Source: Pseudomonadota bacterium (GTDB lineage: Bacteria > Pseudomonadota > Gammaproteobacteria > Acidiferrobacterales > UBA6901). From it: 64,000 nucleotides of DNA. How positions within the stretch are numbered: position 1 is the stretch's first letter; every line of letters starts with the position of its first letter. Below, in pieces: positions 55,460 through 64,000 of this stretch. A program made the translations under genes and the position numbers. Where the stretch lies: contig JAJYEX010000003.1 of assembly GCA_021785515.1 (NCBI GenBank), positions 186,001 to 250,000 of the forward strand, in the 5' to 3' direction. The notes under the pieces are model-generated. The model had not been told where the DNA came from. It saw only the letters and a program-made list of their open reading frames with translations, and ran no database searches.

Positions 55460-55682
55460 GGGGTTCTGGACTCCTGGACGTAAAGGGGGTTCACGGCAGT
55501 TCTCTTAGCTCCTGCAGTAATGGTAGCAGGCGTGCGGATAATCAAGGGGTCTGCGTATTCTACCGACAAGTCCTGCGAGCGTCGATGGGTCGGCCAGAAT
55601 CCGCTGCTATCGCTACTTCATCGGGATTTCACGTCGCTGCCACGGCGTCGCAATCCATTCTGGATAGGATCGTCTGCCAGAA

Positions 55683-55699
55683 GCTCCCCGCCGGGGAGC
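55683..55699 (+). promoter_or_regulatory. Hairpin just upstream of the phosphoesterase ribosome site
   Basis: GCTCCCC (55683-55689) and GGGGAGC (55693-55699) form a perfect 7-bp stem with a 3-nt loop, 10 nt before the AAGGAG ribosome site (55709-55714). It could protect the mRNA 5' end or affect translation. Its significance is uncertain. Confidence 0.35.
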
Positions 55700-55721
55700 C
55701 GTTCGCACAAGGAGTTTTGCG

Positions 55722-57620
55722 ATGTACATCCAGGCCAGGAAGTGGGCCCGCATGGCCGCCGTAGGTGCGGCGATCGCGGGAATGCTGAACACGCAAGCAC
55801 TGTACGCCGGCGAATTCAATTGGAACGACAATGCCACAACCACCCCGATCAAGCACGTCATCTTGATCATCGGGGAGAACCGCTCGTTTGACCAGGTCTT
55901 CGGAACCTTCCAGCCCAATCCGGGACAGCATGTCTGGAACCTGCTGAGTAAAGGTATCGTCAATGCCAACGGCAATCCGGGACCGAACTTCAAGGACGCC
56001 GCGCAGTGGCAGGCGAGCGACATGGGGTCCTACAGCATTCATCCCCAGAAGACTGCGGCCTATGGTGTCCTGCCGCCCGTCAACGTTGGTGGCACCCCCG
56101 CCGTGGCGCCCTTTGCCACCGCTGCCGCTGCGGCGGCGGTCGAGCCGGCGCTGCCCGCTGCGAGCTACGGCCTGCTGACCACCGGTGGCAGTGGACTGGC
56201 GGCCGGTACGCTGGTTGATCCACGCTTTCCGGCGGATCTGCCGGATGGGCCCTATGACATCACGCACTATCTTTCCTATGACGACTACACCGCCAGCCCT
56301 GTGCACCGCTTCTTCCAGATGTGGCAGGAGGCCGACTGCGATCTGAGTACGGCCAGCGCAGCAAACCCGAGCGGATGTCAGAAAGACCTGTTTGCCTGGG
56401 TCGAGGCAAGCGTTGGAGCCGGCAGCAATGGCGCGTCACAACCCTCAGACTATGCCGAGGACGGCCATCATGAGGGAGCGATTTCGATGGGCTTCTACAA
56501 TGTCGCCGCCGGTGACGTAAGCTACTTCGATGAGCTCGCGCATGAGTATGCCCTGAGCGACAACTATCATCAGGCCGTGATGGGCGGTACCGGGGCGAAT
56601 CACATTGCCATCGGTTATGGCACGGCGATCTACTATGCCGGGGCCAACGGCCGTCCAGCCACTCCGCCATCAAACCAGATTGAGAACCCCGACGCCCAGT
56701 CTGGCACCAACAATTTCTACACCCAGGATGGCTACAGCGGGGGCTCATACGTCGACTGTTCCGATCCGTCCGCCCCGGGCGTCTCCTCGATACGCAATTA
56801 TCTCTCGAAGCTGCCATACCCGGTGTTCCGCCACGGGGACTGTGCTCCCGGAGCGTATTACCTCGTCAACAACTACAACCCGGGCTATCTGGGTACCGGC
56901 GCGCCCGCGCCTCTCGGAGCGAATGACTTCACCGTGCCGCCGACCCGCCAGCAGAATCTGGGCCTGCTGCTGTCCCGCCACCATATTTCCTGGGGTTACT
57001 ATGGTGAGGGCTGGGCGCATGGGACAGAGACTGGCGAGAACTCGACATACTGCAACATCTGCAATCCATTCCTCTATTCGACGCAGATCATGACCAACCC
57101 CAGGTTGCGGGCGAATCTGCACGGCATCCGCGCCCTGTACACCGCAATCGCACAGAGCAGCCTGCCGGCGGTCACGATCGTCAAACCGGATGGCTATCTC
57201 GACGGGCACCCGGCTTCGTCGAAGTTTGACCTGTTCGAGGCCTTCTGTCAGAAGATCATCGATCAGGTCAAGGCCAACCCGACGCTGTGGGCAAATACCG
57301 CCATCTTCATCACCGTCGACGAGGGCGGAGGTTACTATGACTCGGGCTACATCCAGCCAGTTGACTTCTTTGGCGACGGCACCCGTATCCCGCTGCTGGT
57401 GGTCTCGCGCTTCTCGCGCGGAGTGGGCATGGTCCACACCTACGCCGATCACGTCTCTTTCGACAAGTTCGTCGAGGCGAACTGGCGTCTGCCCCCGATC
57501 TCCGGCCGTTCGCGCGACAACCTGCCGAATCCGGTCACCGCTCCGGGCAACCCCTATGTTCCGGTAAACGGTCCGGCCATCGGCAACCTGATGACCATGT
57601 TCCGGTTCGATCAGCGCTGA
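55722..57620 (+). CDS. Secreted phosphoesterase (phospholipase C / acid phosphatase family)
   Basis: A 632-residue exported protein with signal peptide about 1-29. The start of the mature enzyme 'IKHVILIIGENRSFDQVFGTF' carries the conserved E-N-R-S-F-D metal/nucleophile motif of the phosphoesterase (PF04185) family. 'GGTGANHIAIGYG' and 'ITVDEGGGYYDSGY' near the end supply further metal ligands. A Pro/Ala-rich insert (about 115-165) is unusual. It may release phosphate from phospholipids or other esters. A strong AAGGAG precedes the ATG and an intrinsic terminator follows, so it is monocistronic. Confidence 0.88.
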   Translation: MYIQARKWARMAAVGAAIAGMLNTQALYAGEFNWNDNATTTPIKHVILIIGENRSFDQVFGTFQPNPGQHVWNLLSKGIVNANGNPGPNFKDAAQWQASDMGSYSIHPQKTAAYGVLPPVNVGGTPAVAPFATAAAAAAVEPALPAASYGLLTTGGSGLAAGTLVDPRFPADLPDGPYDITHYLSYDDYTASPVHRFFQMWQEADCDLSTASAANPSGCQKDLFAWVEASVGAGSNGASQPSDYAEDGHHEGAISMGFYNVAAGDVSYFDELAHEYALSDNYHQAVMGGTGANHIAIGYGTAIYYAGANGRPATPPSNQIENPDAQSGTNNFYTQDGYSGGSYVDCSDPSAPGVSSIRNYLSKLPYPVFRHGDCAPGAYYLVNNYNPGYLGTGAPAPLGANDFTVPPTRQQNLGLLLSRHHISWGYYGEGWAHGTETGENSTYCNICNPFLYSTQIMTNPRLRANLHGIRALYTAIAQSSLPAVTIVKPDGYLDGHPASSKFDLFEAFCQKIIDQVKANPTLWANTAIFITVDEGGGYYDSGYIQPVDFFGDGTRIPLLVVSRFSRGVGMVHTYADHVSFDKFVEANWRLPPISGRSRDNLPNPVTAPGNPYVPVNGPAIGNLMTMFRFDQR

Positions 57621-57646
57621 ACCGCCACTAAGAGGGCGAGGAGGAG

Positions 57647-57682
57647 GGCGGCGGCATGGCGACATGTCGCCGCCTTTTTTTT
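57647..57682 (+). terminator. Intrinsic terminator of the phosphoesterase gene
   Basis: GGCGGCG (57647-57653) pairs with CGCCGCC (57668-57674), followed by eight T. It lies 27 nt after the stop codon. Confidence 0.92.
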
Positions 57683-57789
57683 GTGTGATCCCGGCAGACC
57701 GGAATCGGTCGGACAGGTATTTCCGGTAGAGATGCCGACGGCATCGCGTTATGATCACCGCACCCTGCAGTCTGTCTTTGAGGTGAAGA

Positions 57790-58227
57790 ATGGGGCCGCC
57801 ACTGACTCCGCTTCTGGCCGCCGATATCGTGATTGAGCTCGTAGACCGCGAAGCGCGTCCGGTCGTGCTCATAGAGCGGAAGAATCCCCCGTACGGCTGG
57901 GCCTTGCCCGGAGGGTTTGTGGACCGTGGGGAGAGTGTGGAGGCGGCTGCTGTGCGCGAGGCGCTCGAGGAAACCGGGCTGGAAGTGCAGCTGCGGCAGC
58001 TGCTTGGATGTTATTCAGACCCGGGGCGGGATCCGCGCGGTCATACGGCATCGATTGTGTATGTCGGTGAGGCGCGTGGCGAGCCGGTGGCGCAGGACGA
58101 CGCGGCGGCCGTGCGGCTGTTTGTTCCCCCCGATTTCCCGCAGGTTCTTGCATTCGATCACGCCAAGATTTTGAGCGACTACGTGGCGTACCGCCTCCGC
58201 GGCGAGATTCCTGCCCCCCGTTCCTGA
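57790..58227 (+). CDS. Nudix hydrolase
   Basis: A 145-residue protein with a complete Nudix box: 'GGFVDRGESVEAAAVREALEE' followed by TGL (Gx5Ex7REUxEExGU). 'VVLIERKNPPYGWALPGG' and 'LGCYSDPGRDPRGHTASIVYVGEA' are typical of the ADP-ribose/NADH pyrophosphatase-like subgroup. A GAGGTGAAG ribosome site precedes the ATG. The substrate is not known. Confidence 0.9.
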   Translation: MGPPLTPLLAADIVIELVDREARPVVLIERKNPPYGWALPGGFVDRGESVEAAAVREALEETGLEVQLRQLLGCYSDPGRDPRGHTASIVYVGEARGEPVAQDDAAAVRLFVPPDFPQVLAFDHAKILSDYVAYRLRGEIPAPRS

Positions 58228-58489
58228 GACCGGGGTTCGGTGGCAGAGACGGATGCTTGGGGCGTGGCGCGATATTCCGTTGATGCAGAGCGGCGTGAAT
58301 GGCCACAGTTCGCGTGTTCGCAGACTTTCCGGCGTCTGACTTGGAGGGTGTTTCAGCTGCCCGGCCATCCCCATGACATCGTCAGCCTTCCCGTTGGGCA
58401 GGAAACCGGGGGCCGTCCAGTCCGTCCATAGCGGCAACCGTCAGCCCTTATTCGCGCCGGCAGGCTTCATCCACAATTCCGGACCCTCG

Positions 58490-58516
58490 AAAAAAAAGCC
58501 CGCTTATGCGGGCTGG
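58490..58516 (-). terminator. Intrinsic terminator of the sigma-DsrE operon
   Basis: On the minus strand AGCCCGC pairs with GCGGGCT around ATAA, followed by a run of seven or more T. It lies 24 nt past the stop codon of the last DsrE gene and ends the ECF operon. Confidence 0.93.
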
Positions 58517-58539
58517 AAGAGAGGAGAAATTGCGACGAA

Positions 58540-58923
58540 TCAGGGTTTGATGTAGACGAAACCCTCCTGCTGGAGTCTGGCGATTTCCGCCACTCCGCTC
58601 GGCACGATGTCCACTTCCGACACACCGTAGAGGTCAGTCTGGTAATTGAGGTGCGCGCCCAGCAACGTGTTGTTGCAGACGCCGAACCTGACCCCCAGGG
58701 CCCTAAGCCCATCGATCGCGTTCCTTGCCTGCTCGTCCTGATCCGCAAGTCTGACCAGGGCCACGCCGTCGCCGTGCGTGATTACGATGATCTTGATCCG
58801 GCCCGCCCCGACTGCGTTGACGTGGTTCCGGATGTTGGTCAGCGCCCCTCTGAGCAATTTTGGGTCGCCGGAGTTGATATGGTATACCACTTTCTGGCTG
58901 GCGTATGCCGGTTCCTGGCTCAT
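58540..58923 (-). CDS. Cytoplasmic DsrE-family protein of the ECF operon
   Basis: A 127-residue single-domain DsrE protein without signal peptide. 'VVYHINSGDPKLLRGALTNIRNHV' opens the fold, Cys83 lies in 'GVCNNTL', and the end 'VDIVPSGVAEIARLQQEGFVYIKP' is shared with the anti-sigma domain and the exported paralogue at 821. It is the last gene of the sigma operon, 58 nt after the anti-sigma gene. It may relay sulfur or oppose the anti-sigma sensor in the cytoplasm. The family call is firm; the role is inferred from context. Confidence 0.85.
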   Translation of the reverse strand: MSQEPAYASQKVVYHINSGDPKLLRGALTNIRNHVNAVGAGRIKIIVITHGDGVALVRLADQDEQARNAIDGLRALGVRFGVCNNTLLGAHLNYQTDLYGVSEVDIVPSGVAEIARLQQEGFVYIKP

Positions 58924-58981
58924 GGCACTTCCCGCAATGTCTGCATGGCGTTATGCACCGAGGCCGCTCCCGGAGTGCCGG

Positions 58982-59767
58982 TCAGACCTGAACGTAGATC
59001 CAGCCCTTCTGCTGCAGGCGGATGATCTGCGCCACGCCGGAATCGATGATAGTGGTTCCGGGCAACAGCTTGGTGTCGATACCCTCGCCGCCAAAGCGAT
59101 TCAGCGTATTGAGGCAGGCCGCAAACTGCAGATTCTTGTAATGCTTCAGCATCGCGCTAACCATGTCCGGGTAGGGGGAGCGGGCAGCCAGCAGCAGGTT
59201 GAGTCCCTCGCCATTGGCGATCACTTCCACGCGCGCCTTCTGATGGGTGCGCTGGTATAAATTGAGCAGGTTGCGGGTCTCGTCCAGCACCTCCTTCATG
59301 TGCGCCGGATTGCCGCTGTTCAGGTTAAAGAGAACCTTGATGACCTGGCTGGCTGGCGTCGCCGCGCTCGCCACCATCTGTCCCGCATGTTCAGGCCTGG
59401 TGGCGGGTGAGGCCGGTGCCACCAGTGCCACCCGCGCGGATCCGCCCCAGTGGCCGATGTTGCTGGTGCTGCCCCGTTGCAGTCCACCTACCAGCACCAC
59501 AACGCCCACCACCGCCGCCGCACCCCTCAGGAATCTCCGGTGTCGGTCGCCCGCGTGCCCTGCCCGGTCCGGCGAGCCGGCCGGGTTGGGCGGATTCTTG
59601 TATGCCATCTGCACCAGATCACGAACCTTGCGCAGTTCGCAGATCCGCCGGTTCATTGCCTCGTCCTTGTTGATCTCGATGTACAGCCGGCCCTTTTCAT
59701 CAAGCGCCAGCTGATCATCGACGAACGCGTTCAGGTATTCGTCTGAAAATGGTCCTTCATTGTTCAT
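58982..59767 (-). CDS. Anti-sigma factor with C-terminal periplasmic DsrE domain
   Basis: A 261-residue membrane protein. Residues 1-58 look like a zinc-free anti-sigma domain ('YLNAFVDDQLALDEKGRLYIEINKDEAMNRRICELRKVRDLV'). One membrane helix (about 81-97) follows a basic stretch. An Ala/Pro-rich linker leads to a DsrE domain (about 141-261) that would face the periplasm: 'VLFNLNSGNPAHMKEVL', Cys218 in 'AACLNTL', 'IIDSGVAQIIRLQQKGWIYVQV'. It starts 2 nt after the sigma gene, so the pair is coupled. I infer that the outer DsrE domain senses a sulfur species or thiol state and controls sigma release. I know of no described example, but could not search. Confidence 0.82.
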   Translation of the reverse strand: MNNEGPFSDEYLNAFVDDQLALDEKGRLYIEINKDEAMNRRICELRKVRDLVQMAYKNPPNPAGSPDRAGHAGDRHRRFLRGAAAVVGVVVLVGGLQRGSTSNIGHWGGSARVALVAPASPATRPEHAGQMVASAATPASQVIKVLFNLNSGNPAHMKEVLDETRNLLNLYQRTHQKARVEVIANGEGLNLLLAARSPYPDMVSAMLKHYKNLQFAACLNTLNRFGGEGIDTKLLPGTTIIDSGVAQIIRLQQKGWIYVQV

Positions 59768-59769
59768 GA

Positions 59770-60342
59770 TTATTTAATTCTCCGAAGACGGGCTTCGCGC
59801 TTGGTCCCTATTGCGTTGAGGGCCTCCGCGCCACCGAATTCCGTGGAGAGCAGGCGCAGCAATGCGCTGCGTGCCCGACATAACCGGCTCATCACGGTTC
59901 CCACCGGTATGTCCAGCACGTTTGCGACCTCTACGTACGAAAATCCTTCCAGGTCCACAAGCGTGACAACCTGGCGCTGCCCTTCCGGCAGATGTTCGAT
60001 GGTGGCGCGCACCTTGCGTACGATCTCGATCTGGCTGTGTTCGGTCTCCGGGGTGGAGTCGTGCGGCAGATCCAGCTCGTCGATGTCCTCGGTCTCGCGG
60101 TGGCGCCGGAAATGATCCCGGTAGCAGTTGGTCAGGATGGTGAAAAGCCACGCATCACGTGCCTTTACATCGCGCAGTTGTGAGGACTTCTGCATGGCCT
60201 TGGTCAGCGTCTCCTGCACCAGATCATCCGCCAGAGCGCGGTTGTGGCACCAGGCATAGGCCATGCGGTAGAGCCGGCCCCGCGCCTGTTCGAGCGAGTC
60301 CGCAAGATCACGACGCTGGCCAAACAGTTTGAGAAAATCCAT
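59770..60342 (-). CDS. ECF RNA polymerase sigma factor
   Basis: A 190-residue sigma-70-family ECF protein. Region 2 is 'LYRMAYAWCHNRALADDLVQETLTKAMQ...KARDAWLFTILTNCYRDHFRR' and region 4 'IEHLPEGQRQVVTLVDLEGFSYVEVANVLDIPVGTVMSRLCRARSALLRLL'. A candidate promoter of ECF type (60377-60402) lies just upstream, suggesting autoregulation. It is followed directly by its anti-sigma gene and a DsrE gene. Its probable targets include this operon and the exported DsrE gene at 821. Confidence 0.93.
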   Translation of the reverse strand: MDFLKLFGQRRDLADSLEQARGRLYRMAYAWCHNRALADDLVQETLTKAMQKSSQLRDVKARDAWLFTILTNCYRDHFRRHRETEDIDELDLPHDSTPETEHSQIEIVRKVRATIEHLPEGQRQVVTLVDLEGFSYVEVANVLDIPVGTVMSRLCRARSALLRLLSTEFGGAEALNAIGTKREARLRRIK

Positions 60343-60376
60343 ATGGAGTTCTAACTCGTATCTGTTAAGGGTAAAG

Positions 60377-60402
60377 GACGGCCATCCGTGTAGCTTTATT
60401 CC
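60377..60402 (-). promoter_or_regulatory. Candidate autoregulated ECF promoter
   Basis: On the minus strand GGAATA (60402-60397) and CGTC (60380-60377) are 16 nt apart, with AA after the first box and CGGATG in the spacer. These blocks recur at 660-686 before the exported DsrE gene. The leader to the sigma start codon is about 30 nt. Confidence 0.55.
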
Positions 60403-60445
60403 AAACGCCCGTCTGTCCCCGGTGTTCTCCGGGGCACCAGAACCA

Positions 60446-61180
60446 TTATATCCCTGACGCGGAGCGAATCAGCATGGATGCCGTGTCGCCGCCATCCTTG
60501 GCGACAATCCGTATCGGTATGTTGTGGCGGGCCGGCGCCAGCCAGGCGGTAAACTCCTTGCCCGGGCCGTGACGGGTCTGTTCCACCCAGTAGACCACGG
60601 TGGTGCGGAGCCGGCCGAGGGCGCTATCGACAGTCTCCGTGCGGAGGTAGCGGTACTTATAAAGTATGATCTGGCTGCCCGTGGTGATAGGGAGCTCTCG
60701 CAGTCGCCGTGTAGACGGCGGATGCAGCATGAGCTCGAAGATCACCGTGTTCTCGTCCTGCGTACCTGGCGGCAGGGCCTCGCTGCGCTGGTCGGCGTAC
60801 CGGATTCGGGACCGGGTCCAGTCGAACCAGGCCTCCTTGCGGCGCTGGTCGCGCGCGCCGGTACGGTACTTCAGGTACTCCAGCGGATACACCTGGTCGT
60901 TGACGACCCGGAAGCGGCCCTGCTCGAACCATTGGAAGCGGGTGAGCAGGCGTGCGACGCCCGTCGGGAAGGAATGCAGGGTATAGCGGTAGGTGCCGTC
61001 CGAATCCCGATCCAGGGTGCGAACGCTGATACCTATGGGTATGGGCCCGTAGTAGACCTCATAGTTGAGCACCATGTGATTGGGGAACGGGGCCGCACGC
61101 GGGGCCTGGGCAAGGACGCTGAATGTGGCCAGCAGAAGCACTGCCGGCAGGACCCGGACCAGGGTAGTGGCTTTTATCAT
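60446..61180 (-). CDS. DUF3108 domain exported protein
   Basis: A 244-residue protein with a signal peptide (about 1-24). The mature part is beta-rich: 'MVLNYEVYYGPIPIGISVRTLDR', 'YRYTLHSFPTGVARLL', 'FRVVNDQVYPLEYLKYRTG', 'HNIPIRIVAKDGGD', which is the DUF3108 pattern found next to purN in many proteobacteria. The function is unknown, possibly in the periplasm or outer membrane. Its ATG overlaps the purN stop by 4 nt. Confidence 0.88.
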   Translation of the reverse strand: MIKATTLVRVLPAVLLLATFSVLAQAPRAAPFPNHMVLNYEVYYGPIPIGISVRTLDRDSDGTYRYTLHSFPTGVARLLTRFQWFEQGRFRVVNDQVYPLEYLKYRTGARDQRRKEAWFDWTRSRIRYADQRSEALPPGTQDENTVIFELMLHPPSTRRLRELPITTGSQIILYKYRYLRTETVDSALGRLRTTVVYWVEQTRHGPGKEFTAWLAPARHNIPIRIVAKDGGDTASMLIRSASGI

Positions 61181-61824
61181 GGGACCGATCCCTCCGGGTG
61201 CATGCACGGCCGGCCGTCGAGCAGCGCGCGTCCCTGTTCCAGCCCCAGACGGCCCTGCGCGAACCAGCGGATCGCTTCGGGCAGTATGCGGTGTTCCTCC
61301 TTGAGTACCCGCACCGCCAGCGTCTGGGCATTATCGTCTGCCCGGACCTCGACCTGTGCCTGGATGATCACCGGGCCGCCGTCGACGTCCGGGGTCACGA
61401 AGTGGACGCTAGCTCCATGATAGCGCACGCCGGCCTGCAGCGCGCGCTCGTGTGTGTGCAGGCCCTTGAACTGGGGCAGCAGGGATGGATGCACGTTGAT
61501 CAGTCGTCCGGAGTAATGACGGACAAAATCGCTGCCGAGCACGAGCATGAATCCGGCAAGCACCACGAGCGCGGGGGCGCGGGCGTCAATCTCCTCCATG
61601 AGCGCCTTCTCGAAGAGCGCCCGTGCCGGGAAGCGGCCGGGATCAACGATGACCGCCGGCAATCCGGCGTCGCGGGCGCGATCCAGCCCCTGGGCGCCGG
61701 GACGGCTGCTGATCACCGCCCGGATGTCCACCGGCAGATCGCCGCGCTGCTGCTGCTCGATGATAGCCTGGAGATTGGAGCCGCGACCCGAGATCAGGAC
61801 GACGACCGGTAGTTGCGCGATCAT
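61177..61824 (-). CDS. purN: Phosphoribosylglycinamide formyltransferase
   Basis: A 215-residue enzyme of purine synthesis that transfers a formyl group to GAR. '[15 protein letters not shown]' binds the phosphoribosyl group, '[13 protein letters not shown]' and '[21 protein letters not shown]' form the active site, and '[17 protein letters not shown]' contains the catalytic aspartate. Its ATG overlaps the purM stop (ATGA), and it overlaps the DUF3108 gene in the same way, so purM-purN-DUF3108 are coupled. Confidence 0.96.
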   Translation of the reverse strand: MIAQLPVVVLISGRGSNLQAIIEQQQRGDLPVDIRAVISSRPGAQGLDRARDAGLPAVIVDPGRFPARALFEKALMEEIDARAPALVVLAGFMLVLGSDFVRHYSGRLINVHPSLLPQFKGLHTHERALQAGVRYHGASVHFVTPDVDGGPVIIQAQVEVRADDNAQTLAVRVLKEEHRILPEAIRWFAQGRLGLEQGRALLDGRPCMHPEGSVP

Positions 61825-62867
61825 TCCACCATGACGAGCTCGCTTTCGCCGTCGTGTGCCTCCACATGACCGATGACGAATGCCTTTTCGCCCGTCTCCG
61901 CAAGGATGCGCATGGCGTTGTCCGCATCGGACGCCGCGATGGCGACCACCATTCCCACGCCGCAGTTGAATGCGCGGTACATTTCCCCGCTTGCCACGTT
62001 TCCGCCTTCCTGCAGCCAGTCGAAGACGGCCGGCCGCGCCCAGGCGCGGCTGTCAACCACCGCGCGCGTGCCGCTGGGCAGAACCCGCGGCACGTTTCCA
62101 GGCAGCCCGCCGCCGGTGATGTGCGCCAGCGCGTGTACCGGCAGGCTGCCGAGCAGGCGCAGCAGTGGCCGGACATAAATGCGCGTCGGTGCCAGCAGTG
62201 CGTCTCCCAGACTGCCCTGCCCGAAGCGCTCGTCAAGACGGGCATTGCGCTCGCGCAGTATCCTGCGGATCAGGGAATAGCCGTTGGAATGCGGCCCGCT
62301 GGAGGCAATGCCCAGTAGGACGTCGCCCGGCCGCACGGCTGTGCCGTCTATGATGCGTGATTTTTCCACCACGCCGACGCAGAAGCCCGCGAGATCGTAG
62401 TCCCCGTTGGCATACATGCCCGGCATCTCGGCGGTTTCGCCACCAACGAGCGCGGCGCCGGCCTGCCGGCAGCCTTCGCCGATACCGGCAATGACCGCTT
62501 GCGCCACCGCCAGGTCGAGTTTGCCGGTGGCGAAATAGTCCAGAAAGAACAGCGGCTCGGCTCCCTGCACGACGATGTCGTTCGCGCACATGGCCACAAG
62601 ATCGATTCCAATGGTATCGTGCCGTGCGCTCTCGATGGCGAGTTTCAGCTTGGTGCCGACCCCGTCGGTCCCGGAAACGAGCACCGGTTCCCGGTATTGT
62701 CCCGGCGGGATCTGGAACAGCGCGCCGAATCCACCCAGCCCCGCCAGCACGCCGGCGCGCCGGGTGCTGGCCGCAATCGGCTTGATGGCCTCCACCAGGG
62801 CGTCACCGGCTTCGATGTCGACGCCAGCATCACGGTAGGTGAGGGGGGTATTTTGAGATTTGTCCAC
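61821..62867 (-). CDS. purM: Phosphoribosylformylglycinamidine cyclo-ligase
   Basis: A 348-residue AIR synthetase. '[14 protein letters not shown]', '[15 protein letters not shown]', '[25 protein letters not shown]', '[11 protein letters not shown]' and '[16 protein letters not shown]' are all canonical. The start is a GTG at 62867, preceded by GGAGG 5 nt upstream; the open frame continues upstream without homology. First gene of the purM-purN-DUF3108 operon, divergent from the phosphatidyltransferase gene. Confidence 0.95.
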   Translation of the reverse strand: MDKSQNTPLTYRDAGVDIEAGDALVEAIKPIAASTRRAGVLAGLGGFGALFQIPPGQYREPVLVSGTDGVGTKLKLAIESARHDTIGIDLVAMCANDIVVQGAEPLFFLDYFATGKLDLAVAQAVIAGIGEGCRQAGAALVGGETAEMPGMYANGDYDLAGFCVGVVEKSRIIDGTAVRPGDVLLGIASSGPHSNGYSLIRRILRERNARLDERFGQGSLGDALLAPTRIYVRPLLRLLGSLPVHALAHITGGGLPGNVPRVLPSGTRAVVDSRAWARPAVFDWLQEGGNVASGEMYRAFNCGVGMVVAIAASDADNAMRILAETGEKAFVIGHVEAHDGESELVMVE

Positions 62868-63069
62868 GAGAGCCTCCAGGGCACGGACGCAATGGTAGGC
62901 TGCCATAGCCGGGGCTGCAAACCTTGACTTCCCGCCTTGGCTTCGCATAGCGTGGATGGCGCGCGCGGGAACGCAGGCCGTTTGCGCGCGGGCCGCCCCT
63001 GGGGCGACACCCCCCCCGGTGCGCGTGATCACCGGTGGTCCCCTCACCAATGCACCGGTTGCCGAACTT

Positions 63070-63675
63070 ATGCTGTATCTGTCACAGCTGCCCAACGCGA
63101 TCACGCTTTCCAGGATAGCGTTGGTGCCAGCCCTGATTCTCGCGCTGAAGAGCCGCCATTTCGGGACCGCCCTGGCGATATTCCTTACGGCCGGCGTTTC
63201 CGATGCGCTCGATGGTTTTTTGGCCAAGCGCTTTAACATGACGAGCCGCCTCGGGGCGATCCTCGATCCGGCGGCTGACAAGATCCTGCTGGTGAGCGCG
63301 TATGTCATGCTCACCATCCTGCAGTATATTCCCTTCTGGCTCATGCTCGGTGTGGCGTTCCGTGACCTGCTGATTGTCGGCGGCTACCTTGTGTATGCCT
63401 CGCTGTACGGCCCGGTTACCATGCGTCCGAGCTATCTCAGCAAGGTCAACACGCTGATGCAGATATCGCTGGTCTGCATCATCCTGGCGCAGCACGCCAT
63501 GGGCCTTGCGCTCTTCGGTCTCGACCGCGTTCTCGATTACGTGGTGCTGGCCACCACGGTCGCTAGCGGCCTGCATTATCTGTGGATCTGGGGGGTTATG
63601 AAGGATGTGGTGCCGGTCAAGCCGTCCGGGACGATGTCCCGGGCAGCCGGTGACCGGCCGGGGCGGGGTCGGTAG
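63070..63675 (+). CDS. CDP-alcohol phosphatidyltransferase family membrane protein
   Basis: A 201-residue membrane protein with about five helices. The signature DGxxAR-x8-Gx3Dx3D appears as '[27 protein letters not shown]', with Lys-Arg in place of Ala-Arg. It resembles PgsA and related enzymes that join CDP-diacylglycerol to an alcohol; the precise alcohol is not clear. The C-terminal tail is basic. The start at 63070 is by homology. The gene lies between purM and an AI-2E-type permease, a common gammaproteobacterial arrangement. Confidence 0.88.
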   Translation: MLYLSQLPNAITLSRIALVPALILALKSRHFGTALAIFLTAGVSDALDGFLAKRFNMTSRLGAILDPAADKILLVSAYVMLTILQYIPFWLMLGVAFRDLLIVGGYLVYASLYGPVTMRPSYLSKVNTLMQISLVCIILAQHAMGLALFGLDRVLDYVVLATTVASGLHYLWIWGVMKDVVPVKPSGTMSRAAGDRPGRGR

Positions 63676-64000
63676 TGAACGCGACGCAGCGGCCCTGGGT
63701 CTGGTGGGCGGTCGCAGCAGTGGGTGCAGGGGTGCTCCTGCGTCTGCTCGGGCCGGTGCTCACGCCCTTCCTGCTCTCCGCGCTGCTTGCCTATATCGCC
63801 AGCCCCCTGGTGGCGTGGCTCGAGCGCCGGCATGTACCGCGGGTTTTCGGGGTCGTTATCGCATTCGCACTGCTGGCCGCGATTTTGGTCGGTCTGGTCG
63901 GAGGGCTTATCCCGGAGCTGCAGAAGCAGATGGGCGCATTTGCCGCCCGGATGCCGGGGTACATGGTCGTGGTCCAGAAGCGCTGGCTGCCCTGGATCAG
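63675..64000 (+). CDS. AI-2E transporter family permease (PerM-like), truncated by the window end
   Basis: The first 108 codons are visible. It starts with GTG at 63675, overlapping the last base of the previous stop codon (TAGTG). '[22 protein letters not shown]' begins the first helix and 'LTPFLLSALLAYIASPLVAWLERR' is the family's conserved segment. 'VFGVVIAFALLAAILVGLVGGLIPEL' forms the next helices. Substrates of this family vary; it should not be taken as an AI-2 exporter on this evidence. The gene continues past base 64000. Confidence 0.85.
   Translation, partial: MNATQRPWVWWAVAAVGAGVLLRLLGPVLTPFLLSALLAYIASPLVAWLERRHVPRVFGVVIAFALLAAILVGLVGGLIPELQKQMGAFAARMPGYMVVVQKRWLPWI

Overview
The window is GC-rich, almost fully coding DNA of a proteobacterium. 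The gene blocks radC/coaBC/dut, rpmB-rpmG, metG/mrp/dcd, nth-rnfB-type genes and purM-purN suggest a gammaproteobacterium. A red-type (form IC) RuBisCO operon with its own CbbR and CbbX points to autotrophy by the Calvin cycle. Several DsrE-fold proteins, a TusE/DsrC-type protein, a two-gene YeeE/YedE sulfur-compound transporter and a DsbG-like protein point to sulfur metabolism. MprF plus a VirJ/AcvB-type protein (lysyl-phosphatidylglycerol synthesis and hydrolysis) fits life at low pH. My best guess is an acidophilic or neutrophilic sulfur-oxidising chemolithoautotroph of the Acidiferrobacter type. The lineage is an inference and was not tested.

Layout. 1-2.4 kb: WbuC-type cupin, an exported DsrE protein behind an ECF-type promoter, DUF2934 and a DsbG-like protein. 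2.4-3.6 kb: no confident gene. 3.6-9.7 kb: pdhA, pdhB, a fused E2-E3 polypeptide and argG. 9.9-16 kb: uspA, then cbbR divergent from cbbL-cbbS-(hairpin)-cbbX, a small unknown gene and an aldo/keto reductase. 16.5-26.6 kb: PAS histidine kinase, ppnP, beta-hydroxyacid dehydrogenase, GNAT and DUF2156 genes, a candidate small RNA or attenuator, DUF1841, FIST, nth without a normal start codon, tusE and a methyltransferase. 26.7-29.1 kb: two pieces of a decayed IS3-family (IS407-like) element flanking a TPR/ankyrin lipoprotein gene. 29.1-39 kb: virJ-mprF, rnfB-like, ICMT-like, metG, mrp and a dcd gene split by a mini-intein. 39-42.2 kb: sulfur transport cluster with an ankyrin protein. 42.4-50.3 kb: algC-like, oxyR, rubrerythrin, DUF3501, porin-like protein, dut, coaBC, radC, rpmB and rpmG. 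50.3-58.2 kb: class II aldolase, HNH nuclease, GGDEF-EAL protein, fatty acid desaturase, phospholipase C-like phosphoesterase and Nudix hydrolase. 58.5-60.4 kb: an ECF sigma / DsrE-fused anti-sigma / DsrE operon. 60.4-64 kb: DUF3108, purN, purM, a CDP-alcohol phosphatidyltransferase and the start of an AI-2E family permease.

Most unusual features. (i) The sigma operon encodes a membrane anti-sigma factor whose outer domain is a DsrE fold, next to a soluble DsrE protein. A near-identical ECF promoter motif lies 60 kb away, upstream of an exported DsrE protein with the same Cys-x-Asn-Thr motif. I propose that these form one sulfur or redox sensing circuit. (ii) The dCTP deaminase carries an in-frame 205-residue mini-intein at its active-site strand. 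(iii) Pyruvate dehydrogenase E2 and E3 are one 901-residue chain. (iv) A strong two-tier hairpin lies between cbbS and cbbX.
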